A DNA stretch of 64,000 nt from Thiothrix litoralis. Its GTDB lineage: Bacteria > Pseudomonadota > Gammaproteobacteria > Thiotrichales > Thiotrichaceae. A program made the translations under genes and the position numbers. Below the pieces are notes generated by a model. It made no database searches. It was not told where the DNA came from and saw only the letters and a program-made list of their open reading frames with translations. Shown here in pieces: positions 24,593 through 33,017 of the stretch. Location: NCBI RefSeq assembly GCF_017901135.1, contig NZ_CP072801.1:3686501-3750500 (forward strand), read 5' to 3'. The first letter of the stretch is position 1, and the number at the start of each line of letters is the position of its first letter.

Positions 24593-26987
24593 CCAACCCC
24601 TCCCGCACCGATGCCTGTCCAATCCGCCGTACCGGATAAAGGCTTGCCAACAAGGCCGCCACCATCGCCAGCGCCATCGCCTGCAACGGCACCAGCGCGA
24701 ACACATGCGTCTGCATCGTCCAGCCAAACGAACGCTGGTTGATAATCTCGATCAACACCACCGACATCAGCCAGCCCAGCGGCAACGACAACAGCCCCGC
24801 CAGCAAACCGATCAAGGCCGCCTGTCCCATCACCAGCCGCTGCAACTGCGGTGGGGTAAACCCGGTCGCCCGCAAAATCGCAAACTCACGCCCCTTTTCC
24901 AGAAACAAGGCCATCAAGGCACTGAACACCCCGACAAACGCCACCATAATCACCAGCACCCGCAACACATTGGTAATCACAAAGGTGCGGTCAAACACCT
25001 GCAAGGAAAACTCCCGAATATCGCGGTTAGAACGCACCACCAACGGCTGCCCCGCCTGCTGCAATTCCCCCGCCCAAACCTGCAACTGGCGTTTGATGAC
25101 CGCCACATCCGCCCCCTCAGCCACTTGGATACCGATCGAAGAAATCCCCCGATCCGCCCAATAACGCTCGTACAAGGAGCGCGGCAATACCACCATGCCC
25201 TGCGTTGCACTGTAATCGCGGAACACGCCCAACACCGGCAACTTCACCTTACCCGCCAATTCGCTCGTCACCTGCACCGTATCACCGCGCCGCTTGCCTT
25301 GGTGGTACGCAAACGGCTCCGACACCAGCAAACCTTCACCCGCCAGAAAACGCTGCCAGATCGCCGCCGCATCGCCCTCCAGAAACGCAAAACCGCGCCC
25401 GCTGTGCGTACTGGGTTGCAAGACCAGCACCGGCATCGGGAAATCTTCCACCGTCAGCCGCGCCGTGCGCCCAGTACTTAACGCCTTCACCCCCGGCAAG
25501 GCTTGCACCCGCGCCAACCACGCCGGATTCAACGCGCCATCCACCCGCGAAGCCTCTTTGGACGTGGCCGACACATACAAATCGCTACTCAAGGTCATTT
25601 CCAGCCAATCCGACACACTGGTGCGGAACGAGCCAATCATAATGCTCACCCCCACCGTTGCCGACACTGCCACCGTCAGCGCAATAATCGCCAGACTGGT
25701 ACGGCTCAAACTCGCCTGCACCCCACGTACCGCCATGCGCCACAACAAGGAAGCCTGCAACACCTGCACCCGTTGCAAGCCCCGCAAAGCAAAACGCAAC
25801 ACCAATGGCACGACCAAACCATACCCCACAATCAGCAAAAACAGCCCCACAAACCCCAGCACCAACTGCTTACCGGAATACGCAATCAAGCCGCCACTCG
25901 CCAACATCAACAGCACACCCGCCACTGCCAAACCCACCCCGGCACGCTGCCCCGCCTGTTCCAGCGTCGACTGACGCTGCACCTGCACTGGCGACACCCG
26001 CGCCGCCTCCAAGGCCGGAGCCAGCGTCGCCACCAACACCGCCAGCAAGGTAATCCCCACGCTTTTGAGCAATAAGGCTGGCGTCAGCAACAAATCCGTC
26101 GCCCGCACGCTCACGTACAAATCGCTAATGGTTTGCGTCACCAGCACCAACAAACCCTGCCCCAGCAACACGCCCAACACCACCCCACAAGCGCTGCCAA
26201 CCGCCCCCAATACCACGGCTTCCAGCAACAAATGCCGGAACAACTGCCCGCCCGTTACCCCCACCATCCGCGCAATCGCAAAGCCCGAACGCCGCTGCAA
26301 CACCGAAAACGTCATGGTGTTGTACACCAGAAACGCCCCCACCAGCATCGCCAGCAAACTCATCGCCAGCAAGTTGGTGCTAAACGCTTGCGTCATCTGA
26401 GCAAACACCTGCTGACGAGAAGCAAAAGAGTCGAGCTTCAGGGAAGGCGGCAAACGCGCTTGCAAGGCCGCCGCTTGGGCGTCGCTAAGGGTAAGCTCGA
26501 TGCGGGTAAGCCCCGGTGTTGCCCCTTGCGCCGTGGCAATATCCGTCACCAGCAAACCTGCCCGTACTTCCAGCATCGCCCCCGGCTCATTCAACAAGCG
26601 CCGCGCTTCCTCGCTGGACACCTTCATGCCCGCCGCCTGTTGCAATGGTGCGGCAAACGGATCAATGCCCAGCAAGGTATACGCCACCCCATCGCGCTCC
26701 AGCGTGGTTTCCACCACCGGTGCTGCATCCCGATAACCCCATTCCACCCGCAACTGCCGGTAAACATCATCGGGAATAGTGCCGCGCACCGCCGTGATTT
26801 CGTGCGTCATTGTCCCCGACAACACATTCACCGACTGGCGGAACGATTGCCCCGCACTCTGGTTGGCTAAATCCACCGCCAGAATCACCGCCGTACCCAA
26901 GGCAATGCTCAACAGCGTCAGCCACAACTGCCAGGGATGCCGGGTGAAAAACCGCCAACTGGAACGGGTCAATAAGCTGCTGGTCAT
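24582..26987 (-). CDS. FtsX-like ABC transporter permease
   Basis: The 801-aa permease has an N-terminal helix (about residues 18-38), a large periplasmic MacB-like domain, then a block of helices, a second periplasmic domain and a final FtsX domain. This duplicated topology is typical of the LolE/AttFGH-like exporter family (COG0577). It ends with RRIGQASVREGLDGR. It starts 1 bp after the PDC-sensor stop and overlaps the lipoprotein, so all four genes are one operon. Confidence 0.9.
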   Translation of the reverse strand: MTSSLLTRSSWRFFTRHPWQLWLTLLSIALGTAVILAVDLANQSAGQSFRQSVNVLSGTMTHEITAVRGTIPDDVYRQLRVEWGYRDAAPVVETTLERDGVAYTLLGIDPFAAPLQQAAGMKVSSEEARRLLNEPGAMLEVRAGLLVTDIATAQGATPGLTRIELTLSDAQAAALQARLPPSLKLDSFASRQQVFAQMTQAFSTNLLAMSLLAMLVGAFLVYNTMTFSVLQRRSGFAIARMVGVTGGQLFRHLLLEAVVLGAVGSACGVVLGVLLGQGLLVLVTQTISDLYVSVRATDLLLTPALLLKSVGITLLAVLVATLAPALEAARVSPVQVQRQSTLEQAGQRAGVGLAVAGVLLMLASGGLIAYSGKQLVLGFVGLFLLIVGYGLVVPLVLRFALRGLQRVQVLQASLLWRMAVRGVQASLSRTSLAIIALTVAVSATVGVSIMIGSFRTSVSDWLEMTLSSDLYVSATSKEASRVDGALNPAWLARVQALPGVKALSTGRTARLTVEDFPMPVLVLQPSTHSGRGFAFLEGDAAAIWQRFLAGEGLLVSEPFAYHQGKRRGDTVQVTSELAGKVKLPVLGVFRDYSATQGMVVLPRSLYERYWADRGISSIGIQVAEGADVAVIKRQLQVWAGELQQAGQPLVVRSNRDIREFSLQVFDRTFVITNVLRVLVIMVAFVGVFSALMALFLEKGREFAILRATGFTPPQLQRLVMGQAALIGLLAGLLSLPLGWLMSVVLIEIINQRSFGWTMQTHVFALVPLQAMALAMVAALLASLYPVRRIGQASVREGLDGR

Positions 26988-26988
26988 G

Positions 26989-28173
26989 TCAAATACTGCA
27001 CACGCCACCGTCGTACACATCCATCACCGACTTAAGCTCGTGGTAAATATAATCACGCTCCTCCGGGGTGAAAGCCTCCAAGCGTGCTGGGGTATCGCCC
27101 TTTTCCAGCGCATACAGCACCTTGTTGACTTTCATACAGCCTGTGCCTGCAATTTCTTCCACCACATGATCCAATTGCGGCTTATCCAATGGCTCGGCAG
27201 GCACCACCGCTTGTGGGAAATCATCTGCACCAAACCAGAAATCCAACCCTTTCGAGAGAAACTCGTCATACCCCAAATAATGCGTACCGTCGCAGGAAAA
27301 ATTCAGCCCCACCTTCCCATTCACAATATTCAGCGAAGCCGAGCGCAAGTAAATGGTCTCATCCGCAAAACGTAAGGCTTTGAATTGATGCAACACTTTA
27401 CCCACATCCACCTTGGGCACAATGGCACGTTCAAAATACGGGCGGCGCGGGTAAGCCAAGCAAATATTCGGGTCAATCAATTCTTCATTGGACAAGAGAC
27501 GGTACACATACGGGTCATCCCGATGCCAGATCGTGGTACGGCTGCTGGAAAAGTGCACCTGAAAATGATGCACGCCCTGATCCAGAACCAGCGCCTCGTG
27601 CACCGACATCACCGTATCAATATGCCGATCCATCACGCTTTCCACCCGCTGCTGCGCGAACAAACCGCTGCGAATGGCCGGGTCGCCCTTGATTTGCCGC
27701 CACTGGCTGGGTTCTTCGTAAATCACTTCTGAATGCGGCAATTCGCGCAAATCGTAATCCACCCCCAGAAACCCGACGCGCTGCCCTTGCTCATCGCGAA
27801 TCGTCTGGATTGCCGTCACCGACGGACGCTTTTTATTGCGGCTAATGTAGGCTTCCGACAAATTAAATTCGACACTCGCATCCTTGATGTGCCGCATGTA
27901 AGGCCGCTCGGAACGGTCACGTCCACGCGACTCAGCATCCACGCCATAACGGTTGGCGGTCGAGCTGATTTGCACCCCATTGGCATCCAGCACGTACACG
28001 TACTTACAGTAGTCCAGCGTACCGAATACCCGGCGCACACACTCATCCAGACGCTCAGACTCACCGATGTGTGGCAAAATTCTGCCTGCGTAATCATTCA
28101 ATGCCGTACCCAACAAATCCGTCAGCAAGGCACGGTGCGCATTGATCGAATGTTGCAATGTATTTAATGTCAT
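26989..28173 (-). CDS. Soluble PDC/dCache-like sensor protein in an ABC operon
   Basis: The 394-aa protein has an N-terminal helix region and a PDC (Cache-like) fold: YVYVLDANGVQISSTANR, then RDRSERPYMRHIKD, YISRNKKRPSVTAIQTI and GQRVGFLGVDYDLREL. These are the usual ligand-pocket and YISR-type segments of Cache domains. No membrane helix, histidine kinase, GGDEF or MCP output domain is seen; the C-terminal 200 residues have Cys-containing and Asp/Glu-rich segments I do not recognise. GAGGAATTTT precedes the ATG. It sits between the ABC ATPase and the permease, an odd place for a sensor. Confidence 0.75.
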   Translation of the reverse strand: MTLNTLQHSINAHRALLTDLLGTALNDYAGRILPHIGESERLDECVRRVFGTLDYCKYVYVLDANGVQISSTANRYGVDAESRGRDRSERPYMRHIKDASVEFNLSEAYISRNKKRPSVTAIQTIRDEQGQRVGFLGVDYDLRELPHSEVIYEEPSQWRQIKGDPAIRSGLFAQQRVESVMDRHIDTVMSVHEALVLDQGVHHFQVHFSSSRTTIWHRDDPYVYRLLSNEELIDPNICLAYPRRPYFERAIVPKVDVGKVLHQFKALRFADETIYLRSASLNIVNGKVGLNFSCDGTHYLGYDEFLSKGLDFWFGADDFPQAVVPAEPLDKPQLDHVVEEIAGTGCMKVNKVLYALEKGDTPARLEAFTPEERDYIYHELKSVMDVYDGGVCSI

Positions 28174-28199
28174 AAAATTCCTCGTTTTCTTGTTTGGCC

Positions 28200-28889
28200 T
28201 TACCACGCCAAGGCTTGCTCACCTGTCTGCAAGCAACCATCCACCATCACCACAATACGCCCAGCACGTTCCGCCACGGCACGGCTGTGCGTCACCACCA
28301 GCAGTGTTTGTTGCGCCGCATCTGCCAATGAAAACAGCAAATCCAACACCAACGCGCCGGTTTTTGCATCCAGATTCCCAGTCGGTTCATCCGCCAGCAC
28401 CAGTGCGGGGCGGTGAATCAAGGCACGCGCAATCGCCACGCGCTGCTGTTCCCCACCGGATAACTGATCGGGAAACGCCGCGCCACGGGTCGGCAATTGC
28501 ACCGCTTCCAGCCAGTGCTGTAAACGTTGCTGCTGCTCATCCGCCGCTATTCCCAGCAAAGCCAGTGGCAACAAAATATTCTCCGCCACCGTCAAGGTAG
28601 GGATCAGATTGAACTGCTGGTAAATAAACCCAATGTGTTGGCGGCGAAACAAGGTCAATTCCGGCTCTTGCAAACGCGACAGAGACTTCCCCGCGAGGTG
28701 AATATCCCCTGTCGCAGGCACATCAATTCCCCCCAACAGGTTCAACAGGGTAGACTTACCCGAGCCGCTGCTACCGACCAAGGCCACGTGTTCACCTGCT
28801 TGCAAACTCAGGCTAACATCGCGCAACACCGTGTGCTCGCGGCCTGCTTCAGGATAAGCATAATGAAGGTGCGTTGCCTGTAACAACAT
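28200..28889 (-). CDS. ABC transporter ATP-binding protein (LolD/MacB type)
   Basis: The 229-aa ATPase has Walker A (GSSGSGKST, about residues 40-48), a Q-loop (YQQFNLIPTLT), the signature LSGGEQQRVAIARAL (about 137-151), Walker B LVLADEPTGNLD and the switch histidine in VVTHS. The LolD/MacB-type signatures match the FtsX-like permease in the same operon. The start is the ATG at 28889; the longer frame continues through the divergent gene at 29026 and is not coding. It heads the four-gene exporter operon. Confidence 0.93.
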   Translation of the reverse strand: MLLQATHLHYAYPEAGREHTVLRDVSLSLQAGEHVALVGSSGSGKSTLLNLLGGIDVPATGDIHLAGKSLSRLQEPELTLFRRQHIGFIYQQFNLIPTLTVAENILLPLALLGIAADEQQQRLQHWLEAVQLPTRGAAFPDQLSGGEQQRVAIARALIHRPALVLADEPTGNLDAKTGALVLDLLFSLADAAQQTLLVVTHSRAVAERAGRIVVMVDGCLQTGEQALAW

Positions 28890-29025
28890 AACAGTCCCCA
28901 AAGTCGAAAAAGCAGGTGTAACACGGAATACCAGCGGCGGTAAAATACCTTTCAGCCCATCAATGGAATGGGCAAGCAGAAACTTTCTGCTATCCTCCCC
29001 ACATTGATGATGAACGAGAAGCGAC

Positions 29026-30159
29026 ATGAGCGGAATGACAAAATTCATATTGGGCGGTTTATTGATCGTCCTAGCCCTGCTGGGAATCAAAAGCCTGTTA
29101 CCCACCGACCCAGCAAACGCCCCCCCCAGCGCCGACGGTTGGGAACAACCCATGCTCATGCCCAATGCCAATCTGCCCTCACCCGACACCCTGACGGACA
29201 ACAGTCGCCTGACGAATCCGAAAAACGACAAGCCGGAGGAAGACGATACCAAGGTTGAACTGGTCGGTGAACCCGATACCAAAGAGCCTACAGCCAAAGC
29301 ACCGGCGGCAGAAGAAGCACCCGCCTCCGTGGCCGCAGCCCCGACAATACCAGAACCACCTGCGGATGAAATCACTACCAGCCCCACACCAGCCACAACA
29401 CCGCCACCCGCCGCGCCCGTGCCACAACCTGTCGTGGGTCAAACCGGCAAGCTGGAAATCGTCGCCCAGAGCGAGAGCGGCAAAGCCATCAAGGCCAACG
29501 TTTACGTGCAGCAAACCAACGGCGCGAATATCGACAAAGCTACTTACACCAACAAAGCCACGTTTAGCCTTAAACCCGGCAAATACAAAATCACGGTACG
29601 GGCGGAAGGCTACGCCAGCTTGTCACGCAATATCTCTGTACCGGATGGCGCAGTGGTCAACGAAATTTTCCCGCTGCCCGCCATTGCTGCCAGCACCCCC
29701 GCACCTGCTGCGCCACCTCCGATTACTCGCGCCCCACCACAACCTGCTCCGATGCCTGCGCAACAACCGGGGCAACGGGATGGCAAACTACGGGTCGTCG
29801 CCCTTTCCGCCGATGACGGCAGCCCTATCAAGGTAAATTTCACCATTGCCCGACTGGATGGCACGGTCGTTGATCGAATCAATAACGTCTCACTGGCAGA
29901 ACTCACCCTGCCGCCACAGGAATTCGTGGTCAGCTTTGATTTCCAGGGGTTTCAGGGCTACAAATCCCTGACGGTACAGCCGGGGCAAGTGAGCACGCAT
30001 ACCTTCAATATCCGGGGCGTGAGTGGGCAAAGCCAAGCACCCGCCCCACACATGCCACCGATGGATAACTTCCAGCAACAGCAGCAGCAACCCCAAAATG
30101 TCGAAGACATGCTGATGCAGCGGTTGCAGGACGAATTACAGAAGCATTTGACGAATTGA
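29026..30159 (+). CDS. Membrane-anchored proline-rich protein with PEGA-like repeats
   Basis: The 377-aa protein has an uncleaved N-terminal helix (about residues 6-21), a long Pro/Ala/Glu-rich linker (about 30-140), then two beta-rich domains of about 75 residues. Each contains a PEGA/carboxypeptidase-regulatory-like core: KLEIVAQSESGKAIKANVYV..LKPGKYKITVRAEGY and LRVVALSADDGSPIKVNFTI..LPPQEFVVSFDFQGF (parts shown). A Gln-rich tail ends the protein. It probably extends into the periplasm and binds wall or matrix. It is not related to a neighbour I can name. Confidence 0.68.
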   Translation: MSGMTKFILGGLLIVLALLGIKSLLPTDPANAPPSADGWEQPMLMPNANLPSPDTLTDNSRLTNPKNDKPEEDDTKVELVGEPDTKEPTAKAPAAEEAPASVAAAPTIPEPPADEITTSPTPATTPPPAAPVPQPVVGQTGKLEIVAQSESGKAIKANVYVQQTNGANIDKATYTNKATFSLKPGKYKITVRAEGYASLSRNISVPDGAVVNEIFPLPAIAASTPAPAAPPPITRAPPQPAPMPAQQPGQRDGKLRVVALSADDGSPIKVNFTIARLDGTVVDRINNVSLAELTLPPQEFVVSFDFQGFQGYKSLTVQPGQVSTHTFNIRGVSGQSQAPAPHMPPMDNFQQQQQQPQNVEDMLMQRLQDELQKHLTN

Positions 30160-30165
30160 AGAAAC

Positions 30166-30189
30166 TGTCGGGCTTTAGCTAGCCCGACA
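30166..30189. terminator. Hairpin terminator between the proline-rich gene and yoeB
   Basis: TGTCGGGCT and AGCCCGACA pair with a 6-nt loop, followed by TCTTTAAT. It serves convergent genes on both strands. Confidence 0.75.
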
Positions 30190-30192
30190 TCT

Positions 30193-30447
30193 TTAATAAT
30201 GGTAGCGGCACATAGCGATCAGTAAATCCTCACCTTCCACCTTGTAGACCAAGCGATGTTCATCATTGATCCGTCGTGACCAATAGCCGGACAAGCCATG
30301 CCGCAACGGTTCGGGCTTACCGATACCCTCAAATGGCTCGCGGGAAATCGCCTTGATCAACTCATTGATGCGTTTCAGGATTTTCTTGTCGGCTTGCTGC
30401 CAGTACAGATAGTCTTCCCACGCTTTGGATGAAAAAACTATCCTCAT
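30193..30447 (-). CDS. yoeB: YoeB mRNA interferase toxin
   Basis: The 84-aa protein matches the E. coli YoeB length and motifs: the FSSKAWEDYLYWQQAD start, PFEGIGKPEPLRHGLSGYWSRRI with the catalytic glutamate/arginine region, and the terminal CRYHY with the active-site His-Tyr pair. It cuts mRNA on the ribosome. Its ATG lies in the 4-bp overlap with yefM, the normal antitoxin-first order. Confidence 0.95.
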   Translation of the reverse strand: MRIVFSSKAWEDYLYWQQADKKILKRINELIKAISREPFEGIGKPEPLRHGLSGYWSRRINDEHRLVYKVEGEDLLIAMCRYHY

Positions 30448-30695
30448 TCCAGCAACTCTCGCGCTTGCCCATTCCCACGCCCCAATTCAGCAATGGATTC
30501 CAGCAAGCGACTGGCATTAGCTGGGCTACGCAACAAATAGGCGGTTTCTTCCATCGCTTTGTAATCTTCCAACGAAATCATGACGACGGCTTGTTCGCGG
30601 TTGCGGGTAATGATGATGGGTTCGTGATCTTCGCAGACCCGATCCATCGTTTTGGCGAGTTCCGCTCGCACAGCGGTGTAGGAGATGGCGTTCAT
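30444..30695 (-). CDS. yefM: YefM antitoxin
   Basis: The 83-aa antitoxin has the Phd/YefM DNA-binding N-terminus (MNAISYTAVRAELAKTMDRV, helix-turn region) and DHEPIIITRNREQAVVMISLEDYKAMEETAYLL, where the last part leads into the toxin-binding tail. It neutralises YoeB and represses its own promoter. Putative operator repeats are 13-31 bp upstream of its start. Confidence 0.95.
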   Translation of the reverse strand: MNAISYTAVRAELAKTMDRVCEDHEPIIITRNREQAVVMISLEDYKAMEETAYLLRSPANASRLLESIAELGRGNGQARELLE

Positions 30696-30707
30696 GGTCA
30701 GTCAACC

Positions 30708-30726
30708 TGTACGTGATTATGTACGT
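30708..30726. promoter_or_regulatory. Candidate YefM operator, two TGTACGT repeats
   Basis: TGTACGT at 30708-30714 and 30720-30726 are direct repeats 12 bp apart, just upstream of yefM. YefM of E. coli recognises TGTACA-containing sites. This fits autoregulation. Confidence 0.5.
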
Positions 30727-30854
30727 AAAACTATAAGTAAGATAATTAGACTCTGCAAGTTATTTTGAAGCATAGCAATAATGGTCTTTTAGATTTGCTT
30801 ATCAACTTGTGGCACACTGCATGGCAGAAATTTAGCGGATAACAAGGAATACCC

Positions 30855-32630
30855 ATGTGCGGCATCTGCGGTGAACTACGCCTCGACGGGCAACTCCCCG
30901 AACTGAAATACCTCAACAGCATGATGGCGAAGCTCGAAAAGCGTGGCCCCGACCACGCAGGCAGCTTTTCCGACGGTGGCTTAATGTTTGGGCATCGCCG
31001 CCTAGCAATCATCGACCTGTCGTACAAATCCAGTCAGCCGATGGTGGACGCGGAATCGGGGCTGGCACTGGTGTTCAACGGCACGATCTACAACCACCCC
31101 GAACTGCGGGCGCAACTGAAAGCCAAAGGCCACCACTTCTTCTCCGAAGGCGATACCGAAGTCATCCTCAAAGCCTACGCGGAATGGGGCGAAGACGCGC
31201 CCAAACACCTGCACGGCATGTTCGCTTTCGCCATCTGGGACATGCGCAAAAAAACGCTGTTCGTGGCGCGTGACCGCATGGGCATCAAGCCGCTGTACTA
31301 CGCCGCCGACGGCAAACGTTTCCGCTTTGCCTCCAACACGCAAGCCCTGCTGACCACGCCGGGGATTGATACCGGCCTCGACCCGCTGGCCATCCACAAC
31401 CTGTTTTCGCTGCACGCCGTTGTGCCAGCCCCACGCACCGTGCTAAACGGCATCCGCAAGCTGCAACCCGCACACAGCCTCACCATCCACGCCGACGGAC
31501 GCCAAGAGCTGAAACGTTACTGGAATCTGGTGGCACGTCGCCCCGCCGAGCCGCGCACCGAACAGGAATGGATCGACGCCGTACACGAATCGTTAAAAAC
31601 CGCCGTGCGCCGCCGCAACAATATCGCCGACGTACCCGTGGGCGTGCTGCTCTCCGGCGGCCTCGATTCCAGCCTATTGGTCGCCTTGCTCGCCGAAATC
31701 GGCATTAAAGACATCCGCACCTTCACCATCGGTTTCGACGACCAGCCGGAAGAAAAAGGCAGCGAATACGAATATTCCGACGCGGTGGTAGAACGCTTCA
31801 AGCCCACCCACCACAAATTCCACATTCCCAACGAACAAACCCTGTCGCGCCTGCCGGAAGCGGTAGAAAATATGGCGGAACCGATGTTCGGGCAGGATGC
31901 GATTGGCTTTTACCTGCTCTCCGAACAAGTATCCAAGCATGTGAAAGTGGTGCAATCCGGGCAAGGCGCGGATGAAGTCTTCGGCGGCTATTTCTGGTAT
32001 CCGCAAGCGCACGCCTCGACCCACTCCGACATGCTGCAACGCCTCGCCCCGTATTATTTCGACCGCGACCATTCTGAAATGGCAGAAATGCTGCAAACCC
32101 CGTTCCAGACCCGCGATTACACCAGCGAATTGGTGCGCGAATTGCTGGAGTCGCCCGATGCGGAAGAAACGCTGGATGCGGTATTACGCGCCGACACCAC
32201 CACCTTCATCGTCGACGATCCGGTCAAGCGTGTGGATAACATGACGATGGCATGGGGCTTGGAAGCTCGCGTGCCGTTCCTCGACCACGAACTGGTGGAA
32301 CTCGCCGCGCAAATGCCGACCGAATTGAAACTGCGCGACGGCGGCAAGTATGTGCTGAAACAGATTGCACGCGGGCACGTGCCGGATAGCGTGATCGACC
32401 GCCCCAAGGGGTATTTCCCCGTGCCTGCGCTCAAGTTTGTGCGGGGCGAATTTCTGGACATGATGCGCGATTTGCTGGATTCGCAAGCGTGTCGCGAACG
32501 GGGATTGTATCAGCGTAGCTATATCGACAAGGTACTGGCGTCACCCGAGGCACACTTAACGCGGATTCAGGGTAGCAAGCTGTGGCACATGGCGGCGTTG
32601 GAAATGTGGTTGCAGGGTCAGGGCGTTTAA
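30855..32630 (+). CDS. Glutamine amidotransferase of the N-acetylglutaminylglutamine type (AsnB-like)
   Basis: The 591-aa protein has an N-terminal class II glutaminase with nucleophile Cys2 (MCGICGE) and an asparagine-synthetase domain with the ATP-binding SGGLDSSLL motif (about residues 263-271). The whole sequence, ending in GSKLWHMAALEMWLQ, resembles NAGGN amidotransferase (the asnO-type enzyme of the osmolyte N-acetylglutaminylglutamine amide pathway) rather than AsnB. The partner NAGGN synthetase expected next to it is not in the window; a mobile element lies directly downstream. The asparagine synthetase alternative is possible. Confidence 0.75.
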   Translation: MCGICGELRLDGQLPELKYLNSMMAKLEKRGPDHAGSFSDGGLMFGHRRLAIIDLSYKSSQPMVDAESGLALVFNGTIYNHPELRAQLKAKGHHFFSEGDTEVILKAYAEWGEDAPKHLHGMFAFAIWDMRKKTLFVARDRMGIKPLYYAADGKRFRFASNTQALLTTPGIDTGLDPLAIHNLFSLHAVVPAPRTVLNGIRKLQPAHSLTIHADGRQELKRYWNLVARRPAEPRTEQEWIDAVHESLKTAVRRRNNIADVPVGVLLSGGLDSSLLVALLAEIGIKDIRTFTIGFDDQPEEKGSEYEYSDAVVERFKPTHHKFHIPNEQTLSRLPEAVENMAEPMFGQDAIGFYLLSEQVSKHVKVVQSGQGADEVFGGYFWYPQAHASTHSDMLQRLAPYYFDRDHSEMAEMLQTPFQTRDYTSELVRELLESPDAEETLDAVLRADTTTFIVDDPVKRVDNMTMAWGLEARVPFLDHELVELAAQMPTELKLRDGGKYVLKQIARGHVPDSVIDRPKGYFPVPALKFVRGEFLDMMRDLLDSQACRERGLYQRSYIDKVLASPEAHLTRIQGSKLWHMAALEMWLQGQGV

Positions 32631-32682
32631 AACCGCCCGTAAACACTCACCCATCCCCCTCTGATACCGGCAGGGGAGCTGT

Positions 32683-33017
32683 TGACATCCTCCTCGCCCT
32701 AAAGAACGAGGATTCCTCCTACGAGACGGCTATGCCCAGCCGCGAGAATGTTCCGTGCTGCATTGACATCTCTGTCGTGCAGCGTGCCACACTCGGCACA
32801 CGTCCATTCTCTTATTCCAAGTCCTGCTCTACCTTTCGGACTGCTGGCGGAAAGACTGCCGCAACACGAGCAAGCTTGGGTAGTGTACGCTTCGTCGACT
32901 TCCTCAAACACCTGTTTTTGATCTTGGCATGAATCGCTTTCACGCGCTTTTTCTGTTTGGCGCGTTGGGCAATGCCTAGCTTTGCTTCGAGGTTGCGGTA
33001 GAAATCACCGCGCTCCA
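32683..33017 (-). mobile_element. Right-end fragment of an IS605-type element with deleted tnpB
   Basis: TTGACATCCTCCTCGCCC at 32683 opens a right end identical in type to those at 41063 and 51871. The tnpB remnant has a zinc-ribbon C-terminus (CSCCGS, CAEC, HDRDVNAARN) joined out of frame to an upstream segment (LERGD..AKIKN) by a deletion that removed the RuvC glutamate region. The same joint is in the 41063-41569 element. The left end is missing: identity to that element stops at 33017, where deacetylase sequence begins. Confidence 0.85.

Noticed and set aside
24474-26400. Plus-strand frames of up to 335 aa opposite the ABC permease
   Set aside because: Composition (Arg, His, Pro, Gln, Thr) and lack of motifs mark them as shadows of the permease gene.
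28890-29396. N-terminal extension of the ABC ATPase frame up to 29396
   Set aside because: It is Ser/Gly/Val low-complexity sequence overlapping the divergent proline-rich gene; the ATG at 28889 gives the normal ATPase length.
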